NCBI GenBank assembly: GCA_020161405.1
Contig: JAIUOD010000001.1
Location: forward strand, 372,001-436,000
Length of the DNA stretch: 64,000 nucleotides
From: Pseudomonadota bacterium
GTDB lineage: Bacteria; Pseudomonadota; Alphaproteobacteria; Caulobacterales; Aquidulcibacteraceae
Direction of reading: 5' to 3'
The notes under the pieces were generated by a model. The model was not told where the DNA came from. It was given only the letters and a program-made list of their open reading frames with translations, and ran no database searches. This document shows, piece by piece, positions 16,332 through 24,448 of the stretch. Positions within the stretch are counted from its first letter, which is position 1; each line of letters opens with the position of its first letter. The position numbers and the translations under genes were made by a program.

Positions 16332-16724
16332 ATGGAACTTGGCAATAGACATGCTTTGGATTTATGGCGCGACATTACCAATAGTGCCATTAAAGGCGAT
16401 GGTCCAGATTTAACGGCACGCCAAACCGCTTTACTTCTTACTGTTCATTTAGATGAAGAGCGCCATACTGTACGCGGCCTTGCAAAACGTTTGGGTTTGC
16501 AAAAGCCTGCCATTGTTCGTGCTATTGATGCTTTGCAATCGCTTGGGCTTTTAAATCGGGTGCGTGACCAAAATGATCGCCGCAATGTATTTATCGACCC
16601 AACCGACAAAGGCGCACAACGCCTTATGGATATTGCAACAATCATATCGCAGGGCTTGAATTCTATTCCATTGCAAAATAGGTATGATATTGACGAAACG
16701 CGTCATACATATGCGGCAGAATAA
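16332..16724 (+). CDS. MarR family transcriptional regulator
   Basis: 130 residues. Winged helix-turn-helix: LTARQTALLLTVHLDEERHT, VRGLAKRLGLQKPAIVRAID (recognition helix near residues 62-72), wing RVRDQNDRRNVFIDPTDKG with the Asp-x-Arg-x motif of MarR wings. N- and C-terminal helices for dimerisation are short. Ligand unknown. It is followed after 2 nt by the NlpC/P60 gene, a pairing seen in other alphaproteobacteria, so it may govern a cell-wall enzyme. The upstream region carries the GANTC/direct-repeat cluster, suggesting autoregulation, cell-cycle control or both (inference). Confidence 0.9.
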   Translation: MELGNRHALDLWRDITNSAIKGDGPDLTARQTALLLTVHLDEERHTVRGLAKRLGLQKPAIVRAIDALQSLGLLNRVRDQNDRRNVFIDPTDKGAQRLMDIATIISQGLNSIPLQNRYDIDETRHTYAAE

Positions 16725-16726
16725 TT

Positions 16727-17575
16727 TTGACACTTGATAAAGCTATAAATCCATATCGCGATGATATTGCGGCAATTAAATTAAAAGGCATTATTGAAGC
16801 CCCATATTTTGTCGAGCCGCAAAAAAAGCAAATTAATACGCCATCGGCATTCTTAAAATCCGAACCAAATATAGAAAGCCCATCACTAAACGAAGCTTTA
16901 TTGGGTGATATATTTGAAGTTTATGAAATTAAAAATGGCTTTGCTTGGGGGCAATTAGAGCGCGATAATTATGTTGGCTATATAAAAGCCAGTGCGCTAG
17001 ATGATAATATTTTCAATCCAAGCCATAAAATTAAAACTATAAGAACCTATGGCTTTAAAGAGGCGTCAATTAAATCACGCATTATTTCTACATTGTCACT
17101 GGGTGCAAGAATTTCGCCAAAAGGTGAGGCTAAAAACGGATTTTATGATTGCGGGGAATTGGGTTTTATATTTGCAAAACATATTTGCCCAATCAAGGAA
17201 TATTTTGATAACCCTGCGCAAATTGCCCAATTGTATCTGGGCGCCCCTTATACTTGGGGCGGCAATTCAAGTATTGGGGTTGATTGTTCTGGCCTTGCAC
17301 AAAATTCATTTCGTGCATGCGGTATAAATTTGCCACGTGATGCAAGAATGCAGGAAGATTTAGGTGAAAGCATTGAAATCAAGGCTGATTTATCTGGCCT
17401 AAAACGCAATGATTTGATTTTTTGGCAAGGGCATGTGGCAATTATGGTTGATGAAACCAATATAATTCATGCCAATGCATACCATTTAATGACAGTAATT
17501 GAGCCATTACAAGAAGCAAATGAACGATACCTTGGTAATAACCTACCAATTCGCACAATAAGAAGGCACAAATAA
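16727..17575 (+). CDS. NlpC/P60 cell-wall endopeptidase with SH3-like domains
   Basis: 282 residues from a TTG start two bases after the marR stop codon. Residues about 55-160 form two bacterial SH3-like repeats (DIFEVYEIKNGFAWGQLE..., YVGYIKASAL). The NlpC/P60 peptidase domain occupies about 165-280: PYTWGGNSSIGVDCSGL with catalytic Cys187, QGHVAIM with His236, and IIHANAYH with a third polar residue His248. Such enzymes cleave gamma-D-Glu-diaminopimelate stem-peptide bonds of muropeptides. No signal peptide is visible, so it may act on recycled muropeptides in the cytosol, as its homologues next to leucyl aminopeptidase genes do. Confidence 0.9.
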   Translation: MTLDKAINPYRDDIAAIKLKGIIEAPYFVEPQKKQINTPSAFLKSEPNIESPSLNEALLGDIFEVYEIKNGFAWGQLERDNYVGYIKASALDDNIFNPSHKIKTIRTYGFKEASIKSRIISTLSLGARISPKGEAKNGFYDCGELGFIFAKHICPIKEYFDNPAQIAQLYLGAPYTWGGNSSIGVDCSGLAQNSFRACGINLPRDARMQEDLGESIEIKADLSGLKRNDLIFWQGHVAIMVDETNIIHANAYHLMTVIEPLQEANERYLGNNLPIRTIRRHK

Positions 17576-17578
17576 AAA

Positions 17579-17600
17579 GGGCGCCAATCGGCGCCCAATT
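17579..17600. terminator. bidirectional terminator between nlpC and cytochrome c genes
   Basis: Stem GGGCGCC / GGCGCCC with a 4-nt loop, preceded by AAAAA and followed by AATTTAATTAATTT. It separates two convergent genes. Confidence 0.8.
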
Positions 17601-17618
17601 TAATTAATTTATCTAAAA

Positions 17619-18344
17619 TTATTTTTTCGCAGGCGCAGCCGCAGCAGGCGCAACCGCATTTGTCGCCGCATTTGTAACTGTATTAGTTGCATCAGCAGCA
17701 GGCGCAACAGCGTTAGCAACCGCATTTGTCGCCTCACCCGCAGCAGGGGCAGCAGCCGCAGCCGCAGCCTTAGCAGGGTCACGCGCAGGATCTGGCGCAG
17801 GAACAGCAGGTGCATTTGGTGAAATTGATTTCAAATATGCAATCATTGCAATTCTATCGTCAGCTTTACCATAACCCGCAAAGCTCATTTTTGTGCCAGC
17901 AACATAGGTTTTTGGTGAAGTTAAAAATTCATTCAACTCATCATAGCCCCAAGATTTGCCTAATGCTTTCATGCCATCAGAATAGCCAAAGCCAGCAACC
18001 GAACCAGATTTGCGACCCATAATACCATGAAGGCCAGGGCCAGTTTTATTTGCACCAGCAGGTGATAAATCATGGCATGCCGCACAAACTTTTGCGTTTT
18101 TCTCACCCTTAGCGGTAAGCTCTGCTAATTTTGCAGGGTCAGCAAATAATGTGCCCCAATCAGGTGGCAATTGTGGGCCAGCATTTGCGCCAGCCGAAGC
18201 ACCCGCTTCTGCATCAACAGGAAAGCCGCTTGCTTTCAAATCATTTGCATAAAGAGTTTCAGAAAAAATTTTAATGCCCATAATGCCAACGCCAGTAGCA
18301 AGAACACCACCAACAATCATATTGAACCACATAGAAGGTTTCAT
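17619..18344 (-). CDS. cycM: membrane-anchored cytochrome c (CycM/c552 type) with Ala-rich tail
   Basis: 241 residues. An uncleaved N-terminal anchor (MWFNMIVGGVLATGVGIMGI) is followed by a short linker and a class I cytochrome c domain: haem motif CAACH at residues 87-91, TGPGLHGIMGR with the conserved Gly-Pro, and axial Met153 in AGTKMSFAG. It shuttles electrons between the bc1 complex and an oxidase on the periplasmic face. After about residue 180 comes a Pro/Ala-rich tail with the recurring unit AT-N-AV, unlike other CycM proteins, which end with the last helix. The order cytochrome c (reverse) / kdsB / pheA is conserved in many alphaproteobacteria, supporting the name. Confidence 0.9.
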   Translation of the reverse strand: MKPSMWFNMIVGGVLATGVGIMGIKIFSETLYANDLKASGFPVDAEAGASAGANAGPQLPPDWGTLFADPAKLAELTAKGEKNAKVCAACHDLSPAGANKTGPGLHGIMGRKSGSVAGFGYSDGMKALGKSWGYDELNEFLTSPKTYVAGTKMSFAGYGKADDRIAMIAYLKSISPNAPAVPAPDPARDPAKAAAAAAAPAAGEATNAVANAVAPAADATNTVTNAATNAVAPAAAAPAKK

Positions 18345-18567
18345 TTACTTTAGCCCCTGTCGAAAATAGCCAAAAACCACAATGAATGCCTATGGCATTT
18401 CTTTTTATATCTCGCAACACCTTGCAACATTTTTTATTTGTTTCTTAGACTTTTGATACACTTAATTTGTTCAAAAAATATGTTTTTTGTATATTTTCAA
18501 CATAAAGTGTTGCAAATGCCGCACCATTAATGCCAATAGGGCTTATAAATTATGCTAATGGCTGACT

Positions 18568-19311
18568 ATGAAACCTATTATTATTATTCCCGCCCGCCTT
18601 GCTGCAACCCGTTTGCCCAATAAGCCTTTGGCTGATATTTGCGGAAAACCTATGATTGCGCGCGTAATAGAACGCGCAAAACTTTCAAATATAAAGGATA
18701 TTTTGGTCGCAAGTGGCGATGAAGAAATTATTGCGCCCGCACAAAATGAAGGCGCGGCAGCGGTTTTGACCGACCCCAACCTGCCATCAGGTTCGGACAG
18801 GGTATTGGCGGCATTGAACCAATATGATTCTAAAAATGAATTTGACATAATAATAAACCTTCAAGGTGATATGCCAACTTTTGATCCTGCAATTTTGAAT
18901 GTTGCGCTTGATTTAATGGAAAAAACGCCAGATGCGGACATTGTAACCTTGGTTTCACCATCAGATGATGAAGACGAAAAGCAAGACCCGAATGTGGTAA
19001 AAGCCATTGTTGCATTTGATGAAGGCGGACAATCTGGCAAATGTCTTTATTTTACACGCGCCAATGCACCAAGTGGTGATGGTCCAATTTACCGCCATAT
19101 TGGTCTTTATGTTTATCGCCGCAGCGCATTAGAAAAATTTGTCAAAGCACCGCCTTCAACACTAGAAAAGCGCGAAAAATTAGAGCAATTACGCGCCCTT
19201 GAAATGGGTCTAAATATTTATGCGGGCGTTTTTGATGAATTTCCAAAAGGCGTTGACACACCAATTCATTTAGAAATGGCACGCGAATTTTATAGGAATA
19301 AAGAGAATTAA
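18568..19311 (+). CDS. kdsB: CMP-KDO synthetase
   Basis: 3-deoxy-manno-octulosonate cytidylyltransferase: activates KDO with CTP for LPS inner-core synthesis. 247 residues, typical. Starts MKPIIIIPARLAATRLPNKP, the nucleotide-binding signature of KdsB; ASGDEEIIAP, INLQGDMPTF (metal-binding Asp) and YRHIGLYVYRRSALEKFVK follow, as does EQLRALEMG. Shows the cell builds LPS. The pheA gene begins one base after its stop codon, so the two are co-transcribed. Confidence 0.96.
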   Translation: MKPIIIIPARLAATRLPNKPLADICGKPMIARVIERAKLSNIKDILVASGDEEIIAPAQNEGAAAVLTDPNLPSGSDRVLAALNQYDSKNEFDIIINLQGDMPTFDPAILNVALDLMEKTPDADIVTLVSPSDDEDEKQDPNVVKAIVAFDEGGQSGKCLYFTRANAPSGDGPIYRHIGLYVYRRSALEKFVKAPPSTLEKREKLEQLRALEMGLNIYAGVFDEFPKGVDTPIHLEMAREFYRNKEN

Positions 19312-19312
19312 A

Positions 19313-20167
19313 TTGAGCAAAGAAAAATTTATAGCATTCCAAGGCGAAATTGGCGCTAATTCACACATGGCATCTAATATTGCCTGCCCTGATTTTGCCC
19401 CCCTGCCATGCGAAACATTCGAAGATGCGTTTAATGCCGTTTCAAGTGGCAAAGCCGGGCGCGCAATGATTGCAATTGAAAACACATTGGCGGGGCGTGT
19501 TTCCGATGTGCATCATCTTTTGCCCGAATCAAATCTTTTCATAATTGGCGAATATTTTGCCCCGATTTCACACCAATTGGTTGGGGTCAAGGGATCAAAA
19601 ATTGAAGATATTAAACAAATACGCTCCCATCCTATGGCGCTTGCGCAATGTCGTAAGATTATTGAAAAATTGAGCGTTAAAGCTTTGAAAACTGCTGATA
19701 CTGCGGGCGCAGTTCGTGAAATCTCTGAAATTAATGATAAATCTCAGGCTGCATTGGGAACTAAGCTTGCAGCCGAATTTTATGATCTTCCAATCTTGCA
19801 AGAAAATGTTGAAGACGCACCCCATAATGCAACCCGCTTTGTGATTCTTTCAAATGAACCCGAAGATGCAAATTATGAAGAAAATGCAGAATATATAACA
19901 ACTTTTGTTTTTCGGGTTCGCAATATACCCGCGGCGCTTTACAAAACCTTGGGCGGCTTTGCCACCAATGGGGTAAATATGACCAAACTTGAAAGCTATC
20001 AAGTTGGCGGAAGCTTCAACGCAACCCAATTCTATGCCGACATTGAAGGCCACCCAGAAGAACGAAACGTTCAACTTGCAATGCAAGAATTATCATTCTT
20101 CTGCGCCGATTTAACAGTTTTGGGCGTTTATAAAGCGCATCCATTTAGAAAGCGTAATTTGGGATAA
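19313..20167 (+). CDS. pheA: prephenate dehydratase
   Basis: Converts prephenate to phenylpyruvate in phenylalanine synthesis. 284 residues, mono-functional form without a chorismate mutase domain. TTG start at 19313, one base after kdsB. Catalytic domain: FQGEIGANSHMA, ENTLAGRVSDVHHLL, IRSHPMALAQCR and NATRFVI with the conserved Thr-Arg-Phe. ACT regulatory domain from about residue 195: FVFRVRNIPAALYKTL, VNMTKLESYQVGGSF, which binds Phe for feedback inhibition. The Glu-Ser-x-x sequence LESYQ corresponds to the ESRP motif and is altered, so feedback control may differ. Confidence 0.95.
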   Translation: MSKEKFIAFQGEIGANSHMASNIACPDFAPLPCETFEDAFNAVSSGKAGRAMIAIENTLAGRVSDVHHLLPESNLFIIGEYFAPISHQLVGVKGSKIEDIKQIRSHPMALAQCRKIIEKLSVKALKTADTAGAVREISEINDKSQAALGTKLAAEFYDLPILQENVEDAPHNATRFVILSNEPEDANYEENAEYITTFVFRVRNIPAALYKTLGGFATNGVNMTKLESYQVGGSFNATQFYADIEGHPEERNVQLAMQELSFFCADLTVLGVYKAHPFRKRNLG

Positions 20168-20184
20168 GGTATATTTGCAAACTG

Positions 20185-20213
20185 ATTGCAGGTTTTTGTC
20201 ACAAATCTGTCGT
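20185..20213 (+). promoter_or_regulatory. PhoB box before the PhnC-PhnD fusion gene
   Basis: TTGTCAC at 20196 and CTGTCGT at 20207 are spaced exactly 11 bp, as in the PhoB consensus CTGTCAT-N4-CTGTCAT; a weaker repeat ATTGCAG at 20185 keeps the same phase. A weak -10-like TGTAAA lies at 20221, 7 nt after the last half-site. Confidence 0.7.
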
Positions 20214-20298
20214 GACTCTTTGTAAAAAGACGCTAATAATCACCTGCCCGAATCCAAATTACGGGCGATAAACCTTTATTGGGTATAATGGGGCAAAT

Positions 20299-22215
20299 AT
20301 GGCGGGCAATGTATTAGAAGCCAAGAATCTTACGCGTACCTATGGAACGCGCAAAGCATTAGATAATGTATCAGTAACAATTAAAGAAGGTGAAATGGTG
20401 GCACTTATTGGGCCATCTGGTTCAGGTAAATCAACGCTTTTACGTGCTTCAACTGGCCTTATCCTTACTGATAAAGGCAGCGGCGAAATTTCTTTAATGG
20501 GCGTTGGCGTTCAAAAAAATGGCGAACTTCTGCCATCTGTTCGTGATGCACGCTCTAAAGTTGGTTTTGTTTTCCAACAATTCAACTTGGTTGGTCGTTT
20601 AAGCCTTTTTGAAAATATTATGCTTGGCTCGCTTGGTCGCCTTCCATTTTGGAAGGGCTTTTTTGGTAATTGGCCGCAAAAAGATAAAGAATTGGGTATG
20701 AATGCATTGGCGCGCGTTGGCGTTGCCGAATATGCCGCCCAACGCGCAAACCTTCTATCAGGTGGTCAACAACAAAGGGGCGCAATTGCGCGCGCTTTGG
20801 TACAAGGCGCAAAAGCGATTTTCCTTGACGAGCCTGTGGCGTCTTTGGACCCTGTTTCTGCGCGCAAAGTTATGGAATTGTGTGAAGATTTAAACAAAAA
20901 TGATGGTGTGACAATTGCGGTCGTGCTTCACCAAATCGATTATGCACTTAAATTTTGCGATAGAATCATTGCCCTTAAAGCTGGTAAAATTGTTTATGAC
21001 GGCCCGAAAGAAGGCCTTGTTCGTGAAAAATTAATTGAAATTTATGGCGCTGAATATGATGAAGAATCAGGTGGCGCAGCTCCATTGGAAGAAGCACCAC
21101 CGCCAATTCAGTCTGCAAAAAAGTCTGGTATCGGAATGCTCATTGCCCAATGGGGCATGGCGGCATGTTTGCTTATTGGGGCAGGTTTTGCATTAAAACA
21201 ACAATTAGGTGTTAAAAATGCCGATATTGTTTTCTCAATACTTGCAACCGAAAATTCCCAAAATGCCCAAGCCCGTTGGACACCTTTCATTGAAGATATG
21301 AAAAAACAAACTGGCCTTAGCATACAGCCATATTTTACATCAAATTATGCAGGACAAGTTCAAGGTATGATTTCAAACAATGTTCAAGTTGGCTGGTTCT
21401 CTAACAAACCAGGGCTTGAAGTTGTAAAATCTGGTAAAGCCGAGGTTTTTCTAAGCTCTGCTGATGCAACAGGAATTAATGGTTATAATTCTGTTTTAAT
21501 TGTAAAATCTGACAGCAAAATAAAACTTGATGATGTTTTACGCTGCGATAAATCGCTTGAATTTGGTATGGGTGATGCCTCGTCAACATCTGGCACACTT
21601 GCGCCAATGGCATATTTATTTGCACCGCGTAATATTAACCCGCAAAATTGCTTTAAAGTTGTTCGCTCTGGCTCGCATGAGGCGAATTTCCGTTCTGTTG
21701 CCGGTGGCCTATTGCCTGTTGCAACCAATAATTCAACTTCACTTGAGATTTTGGGCAAAGATGACCCTGAAGCACTTAAAAAGGTGAAAATAATTTGGGT
21801 TTCGCCAACTTTGCCAGAAGATCCGATTATTTGGCGTAAAGATTTAGATCCAAAGAAAAAAGAAAAAATTCGCAATTTCTTCTTAAATTATGGCCGCCAA
21901 GGCGATGATGCACAGAAAAAACGCGAACGTGAGATTTTAAAATCAATTTCTTTTGGTCTTTTCCAACCTGATGATGATAATCATTTATTACCAGTTATGG
22001 AAATGGAAGCCACTGAAAACCTTATTAAAGCGCAAAATTCTGGCAATGCCAAAGATATTGAACGCGCAACAAGCGAATTGGCAAAATTACGTGAAAAAGA
22101 AAAAACACGTATTGCCCCTGCGCAATTGCCAACTGAACCAACTGACCTTGAAGGTGCGGTAAAAAAACGCGCTTTCCAAGACGCAATAAATAGCATTAAT
22201 AATGGGGGTCAATAA
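20299..22215 (+). CDS. phnCD: PhnC ATPase - membrane anchor - PhnD solute-binding fusion
   Basis: One uninterrupted 638-residue frame joining two normally separate subunits of a phosphonate/phosphate ABC transporter. Residues 1-250 are a complete PhnC-type ATPase: Walker A GPSGSGKST (38-46), Q-loop VFQQFNLV, signature LSGGQQQR (153-160), Walker B AIFLDEP (173-179), switch His211. Residues 254-273 are an acidic/Pro linker. Residues 277-297 (GIGMLIAQWGMAACLLIGAGF), preceded by KK, form a transmembrane or signal segment. Residues 308-565 are PhnD: SILATENSQNAQARWTPF, YTSNYAG-like FTSNYAGQVQGM, DASSTSGTLAPMAYLF, GSHEANFRSVAGG, then a Lys/Glu helical tail. Topology: ATPase inside, receptor outside. 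GFA at 296-298 could also be a signal peptidase site, giving two chains from one precursor. RBS GGGG before ATG 20299. Confidence 0.93.
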   Translation: MAGNVLEAKNLTRTYGTRKALDNVSVTIKEGEMVALIGPSGSGKSTLLRASTGLILTDKGSGEISLMGVGVQKNGELLPSVRDARSKVGFVFQQFNLVGRLSLFENIMLGSLGRLPFWKGFFGNWPQKDKELGMNALARVGVAEYAAQRANLLSGGQQQRGAIARALVQGAKAIFLDEPVASLDPVSARKVMELCEDLNKNDGVTIAVVLHQIDYALKFCDRIIALKAGKIVYDGPKEGLVREKLIEIYGAEYDEESGGAAPLEEAPPPIQSAKKSGIGMLIAQWGMAACLLIGAGFALKQQLGVKNADIVFSILATENSQNAQARWTPFIEDMKKQTGLSIQPYFTSNYAGQVQGMISNNVQVGWFSNKPGLEVVKSGKAEVFLSSADATGINGYNSVLIVKSDSKIKLDDVLRCDKSLEFGMGDASSTSGTLAPMAYLFAPRNINPQNCFKVVRSGSHEANFRSVAGGLLPVATNNSTSLEILGKDDPEALKKVKIIWVSPTLPEDPIIWRKDLDPKKKEKIRNFFLNYGRQGDDAQKKREREILKSISFGLFQPDDDNHLLPVMEMEATENLIKAQNSGNAKDIERATSELAKLREKEKTRIAPAQLPTEPTDLEGAVKKRAFQDAINSINNGGQ

Positions 22216-22216
22216 T

Positions 22217-23029
22217 ATGAATAATGTAGTAAACAACCAAAGGATTGACCTTACCCCACCAACAAAAAGCGTTTCAGATAGAATGTTTGATTTGATTCTA
22301 TGGGGCGGCCTTGCTTTATTATTAATCATAAGTTTTGTGCCAGTTGAGATTATCAAAATCCCACGCCTTTTCCAAAATTCGGAAAATATGAGCACTTTCC
22401 TTGATAGATTTGTAAAGCCAGATTTTACTGATTGGAAAAATTATGTTGCCGCTATGTGGCTTACAATTGAAATCGCTCTTTGGGGTACATTCTTTGCAAT
22501 GGTACTTGCAATTCCATTAGGTTTTGCGACTGCATCAAACGTTGCGCCGCAATGGTTGGTTTTACCTATGCGCCGTGTGATGGATTTCTTACGTTCGGTT
22601 GATGGCCTTGTTATGGGTACAATCTTCCTTGTTGCAGTTGGCCTTGGGCCACTAGCTGGTGTTTTGGCAATTGCTTTTAACACTGCGGGCGTTCTTGGTA
22701 AATTATTCTCAGAAGCGGTTGAAGCCACCGATTCGCGCCCTGTTGAAGGGGTTCGTGCAACTGGTGCGTTGAAATTACATGAAATCAAATGGGGTATTTT
22801 ACCGCAAGTTGCCCCACTTTGGACTTCGTTTTCATTATATCGTTTTGAGTCAAACGCACGCTCTGCAACTGTATTGGGTCTAATTGGTGCGGGCGGTATT
22901 GGTCAAAGCCTGTTTGAAAGTATCAATGCATTTAAACATGAACAAACATCGGCAATTGTAATTGTAATTGTTGTTGCGGTTTCTTTGATTGACTTATTAT
23001 CGCAAGTGATGCGTGCAAGACTTCTGTAG
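22217..23029 (+). CDS. phnE: phosphonate-type ABC transporter permease
   Basis: 270 residues from ATG 22217, preferred over 22202 because GGGGG lies 8 nt before it and the fusion gene stops at 22215. About six membrane segments. The ABC-coupling EAA loop reads EAVEATDSRPVEGVRATGALKLHEI, with the GxxxxxxP equivalent RATGA...WGILPQVAP, exactly as in PhnE. Forms the channel on which the upstream PhnC domain acts; the homodimeric permease needs two ATPase domains, so two fusion chains (two receptors) would sit on each channel. Last gene of the unit; a terminator follows at 23067. Confidence 0.93.
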   Translation: MNNVVNNQRIDLTPPTKSVSDRMFDLILWGGLALLLIISFVPVEIIKIPRLFQNSENMSTFLDRFVKPDFTDWKNYVAAMWLTIEIALWGTFFAMVLAIPLGFATASNVAPQWLVLPMRRVMDFLRSVDGLVMGTIFLVAVGLGPLAGVLAIAFNTAGVLGKLFSEAVEATDSRPVEGVRATGALKLHEIKWGILPQVAPLWTSFSLYRFESNARSATVLGLIGAGGIGQSLFESINAFKHEQTSAIVIVIVVAVSLIDLLSQVMRARLL

Positions 23030-23039
23030 CTTTGCAAAA

Positions 23040-23068
23040 CTGTCATAATTTCATCAAAACTTCATCAA
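23040..23068 (+). promoter_or_regulatory. 11-bp-phased PhoB-like half-sites after phnE
   Basis: CTGTCAT at 23040, TCATCAA at 23051 and TCATCAA at 23062 recur every 11 bp just after the phnE stop codon and before the terminator. The first is a perfect half-site; the other two match poorly, so this may be an accessory upstream site for the porin promoter. Confidence 0.4.
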
Positions 23069-23090
23069 GGGCGCATTTTTGCGCCCTTTT
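23067..23090 (+). terminator. phnE terminator
   Basis: Stem AAGGGCGCA / TGCGCCCTT with a 4-nt loop and TTTT. Its T tract runs into the next PhoB box at 23089, so transcription end and new start are packed together. Confidence 0.85.
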
Positions 23091-23120
23091 GTCACATAAG
23101 TGTCATGAAAACTTTATAAT
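23089..23120 (+). promoter_or_regulatory. PhoB box and -10 element of the first OprP/PstS unit
   Basis: TTGTCAC (23089) and GTGTCAT (23100), 11 bp apart, are followed 8 nt later by a perfect -10 TATAAT (23115-23120). There is no separate -35, as expected for PhoB-activated promoters. Confidence 0.8.
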
Positions 23121-23147
23121 GCCCCATTTTGAAGATGGGGGATTTAA

Positions 23148-24428
23148 TTGTCCAATTTATTATTCAAAAATGCTTTTATTTCATGCGCATTGTTAATGTC
23201 ATCAAACGCGATGGCACAAGCAAGCTTTAAAATTGAAGGCACAACCCCAAAATTCAAATATAATAATTCATTTAGTGCAAACTTTAGCGCACGCGCTTTA
23301 TATGATTATTATGATTTTGACGCAGATTTTGGCGAATTAACAGGCAGCCCAAGTCGTGATGAAAATAAAAATGATGCATTGTTTAAACGTGCAATTTGGA
23401 CAATGGACGGCAAAATCGGCACTAAATTAAAATATAAATTAGAGCATCAGTACGAAGGCGATGCCAAAGCGTCATGGGATGATGCCTATATTGAATATTA
23501 TCAACCAGGGCTTTCAATTTATATTGGTTCTAACCACCAAGTGAATTCATTAGATGGTCAAAATTCATCTGCTATAATTCAATTTTCCAATCGTTCTTTA
23601 ATTACTAATGCATTTGCTATGTCTGCGCGCAATATTGGTATTGCCATGCGTAAATATGGCAAGAATTGGCAATTAAGTGCGGGCATTTATGGTGGCTCTA
23701 TTAATTTGCCAATGAATAGATATTTTTCATCGCAACGATATTTTCAAATGCGCACAACTTATGCGCCAATTAATAATAAGAATGAGATTTTACATTTTGG
23801 CGCCTCATTACGTTTAAGAAACCGTGCCGATGAAGGGCTTTATTCTTATTCATCACGCCCAATTCAAATGGCTATTGGCACACAATTTTTACAAACTGGC
23901 TCGATTTCCAAAAGCGATACTACAATTGGCGGTGAGATTTTCTATGCCAAAGGACCATTTTCAACACAATTTGAAAAGCAAAATCTTAGCGCGCGAACTT
24001 TAGATGGTAATTTAAACTTTCATGGCGCATATTGGGAAAATTCTTATTTTCTAACGGGCGAAACCAGAACTTATAGTGTAGTGCGCGGAATAAGTGATTA
24101 CGTAAAACCAATTCACCCACTTGGTAAAGGCGGCTATGGGGCGGTTTCAATTGTTTCACGCCTTGATTATCTTGATTTGCAAGATGGCAATCTTGGTAAA
24201 ATCAGTGCGCCAATTACAAACTGGCGCAATCGCGGCGGAATTGAATATGGCTATTCAATTGGAATTAATTGGCATCCAGTTGAAAGGGTCATAATACGTA
24301 CATCTTATGCAAATACAAAGTTTAAAGCTACACGCGGGCAAATATTGCAATCAAGCAATTTAATAGACAGCCCACTTGGCAATGGTGAAAGCAAAATTTT
24401 TAATATAAGAACACAAATGGGTTTTTAA
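23148..24428 (+). CDS. OprP/OprO-type phosphate- or polyphosphate-selective porin (first copy)
   Basis: 426 residues from TTG 23148, which follows GATGGGGGA; it opens a signal peptide (FISCALLMSSNAMAQA). The mature protein is a beta-barrel of the OprP family: GKIGTKLKYKLEHQYEGDAK, DAYIEYYQPGLSIYIGSNHQ, the N-terminal strand repeats, and SRLDYLDLQDGNLG, EYGYSIGINWHPVERVIIRT and a final strand ending in Phe (RTQMGF). OprP-like trimers have Lys/Arg ladders that select phosphate or polyphosphate. 20 nt before pstS, with a PhoB box and clear -10 upstream, so Pho control is likely. Confidence 0.88.
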   Translation: MSNLLFKNAFISCALLMSSNAMAQASFKIEGTTPKFKYNNSFSANFSARALYDYYDFDADFGELTGSPSRDENKNDALFKRAIWTMDGKIGTKLKYKLEHQYEGDAKASWDDAYIEYYQPGLSIYIGSNHQVNSLDGQNSSAIIQFSNRSLITNAFAMSARNIGIAMRKYGKNWQLSAGIYGGSINLPMNRYFSSQRYFQMRTTYAPINNKNEILHFGASLRLRNRADEGLYSYSSRPIQMAIGTQFLQTGSISKSDTTIGGEIFYAKGPFSTQFEKQNLSARTLDGNLNFHGAYWENSYFLTGETRTYSVVRGISDYVKPIHPLGKGGYGAVSIVSRLDYLDLQDGNLGKISAPITNWRNRGGIEYGYSIGINWHPVERVIIRTSYANTKFKATRGQILQSSNLIDSPLGNGESKIFNIRTQMGF

Positions 24429-24448
24429 AAAAGGCTAAGGAGGCCAAA

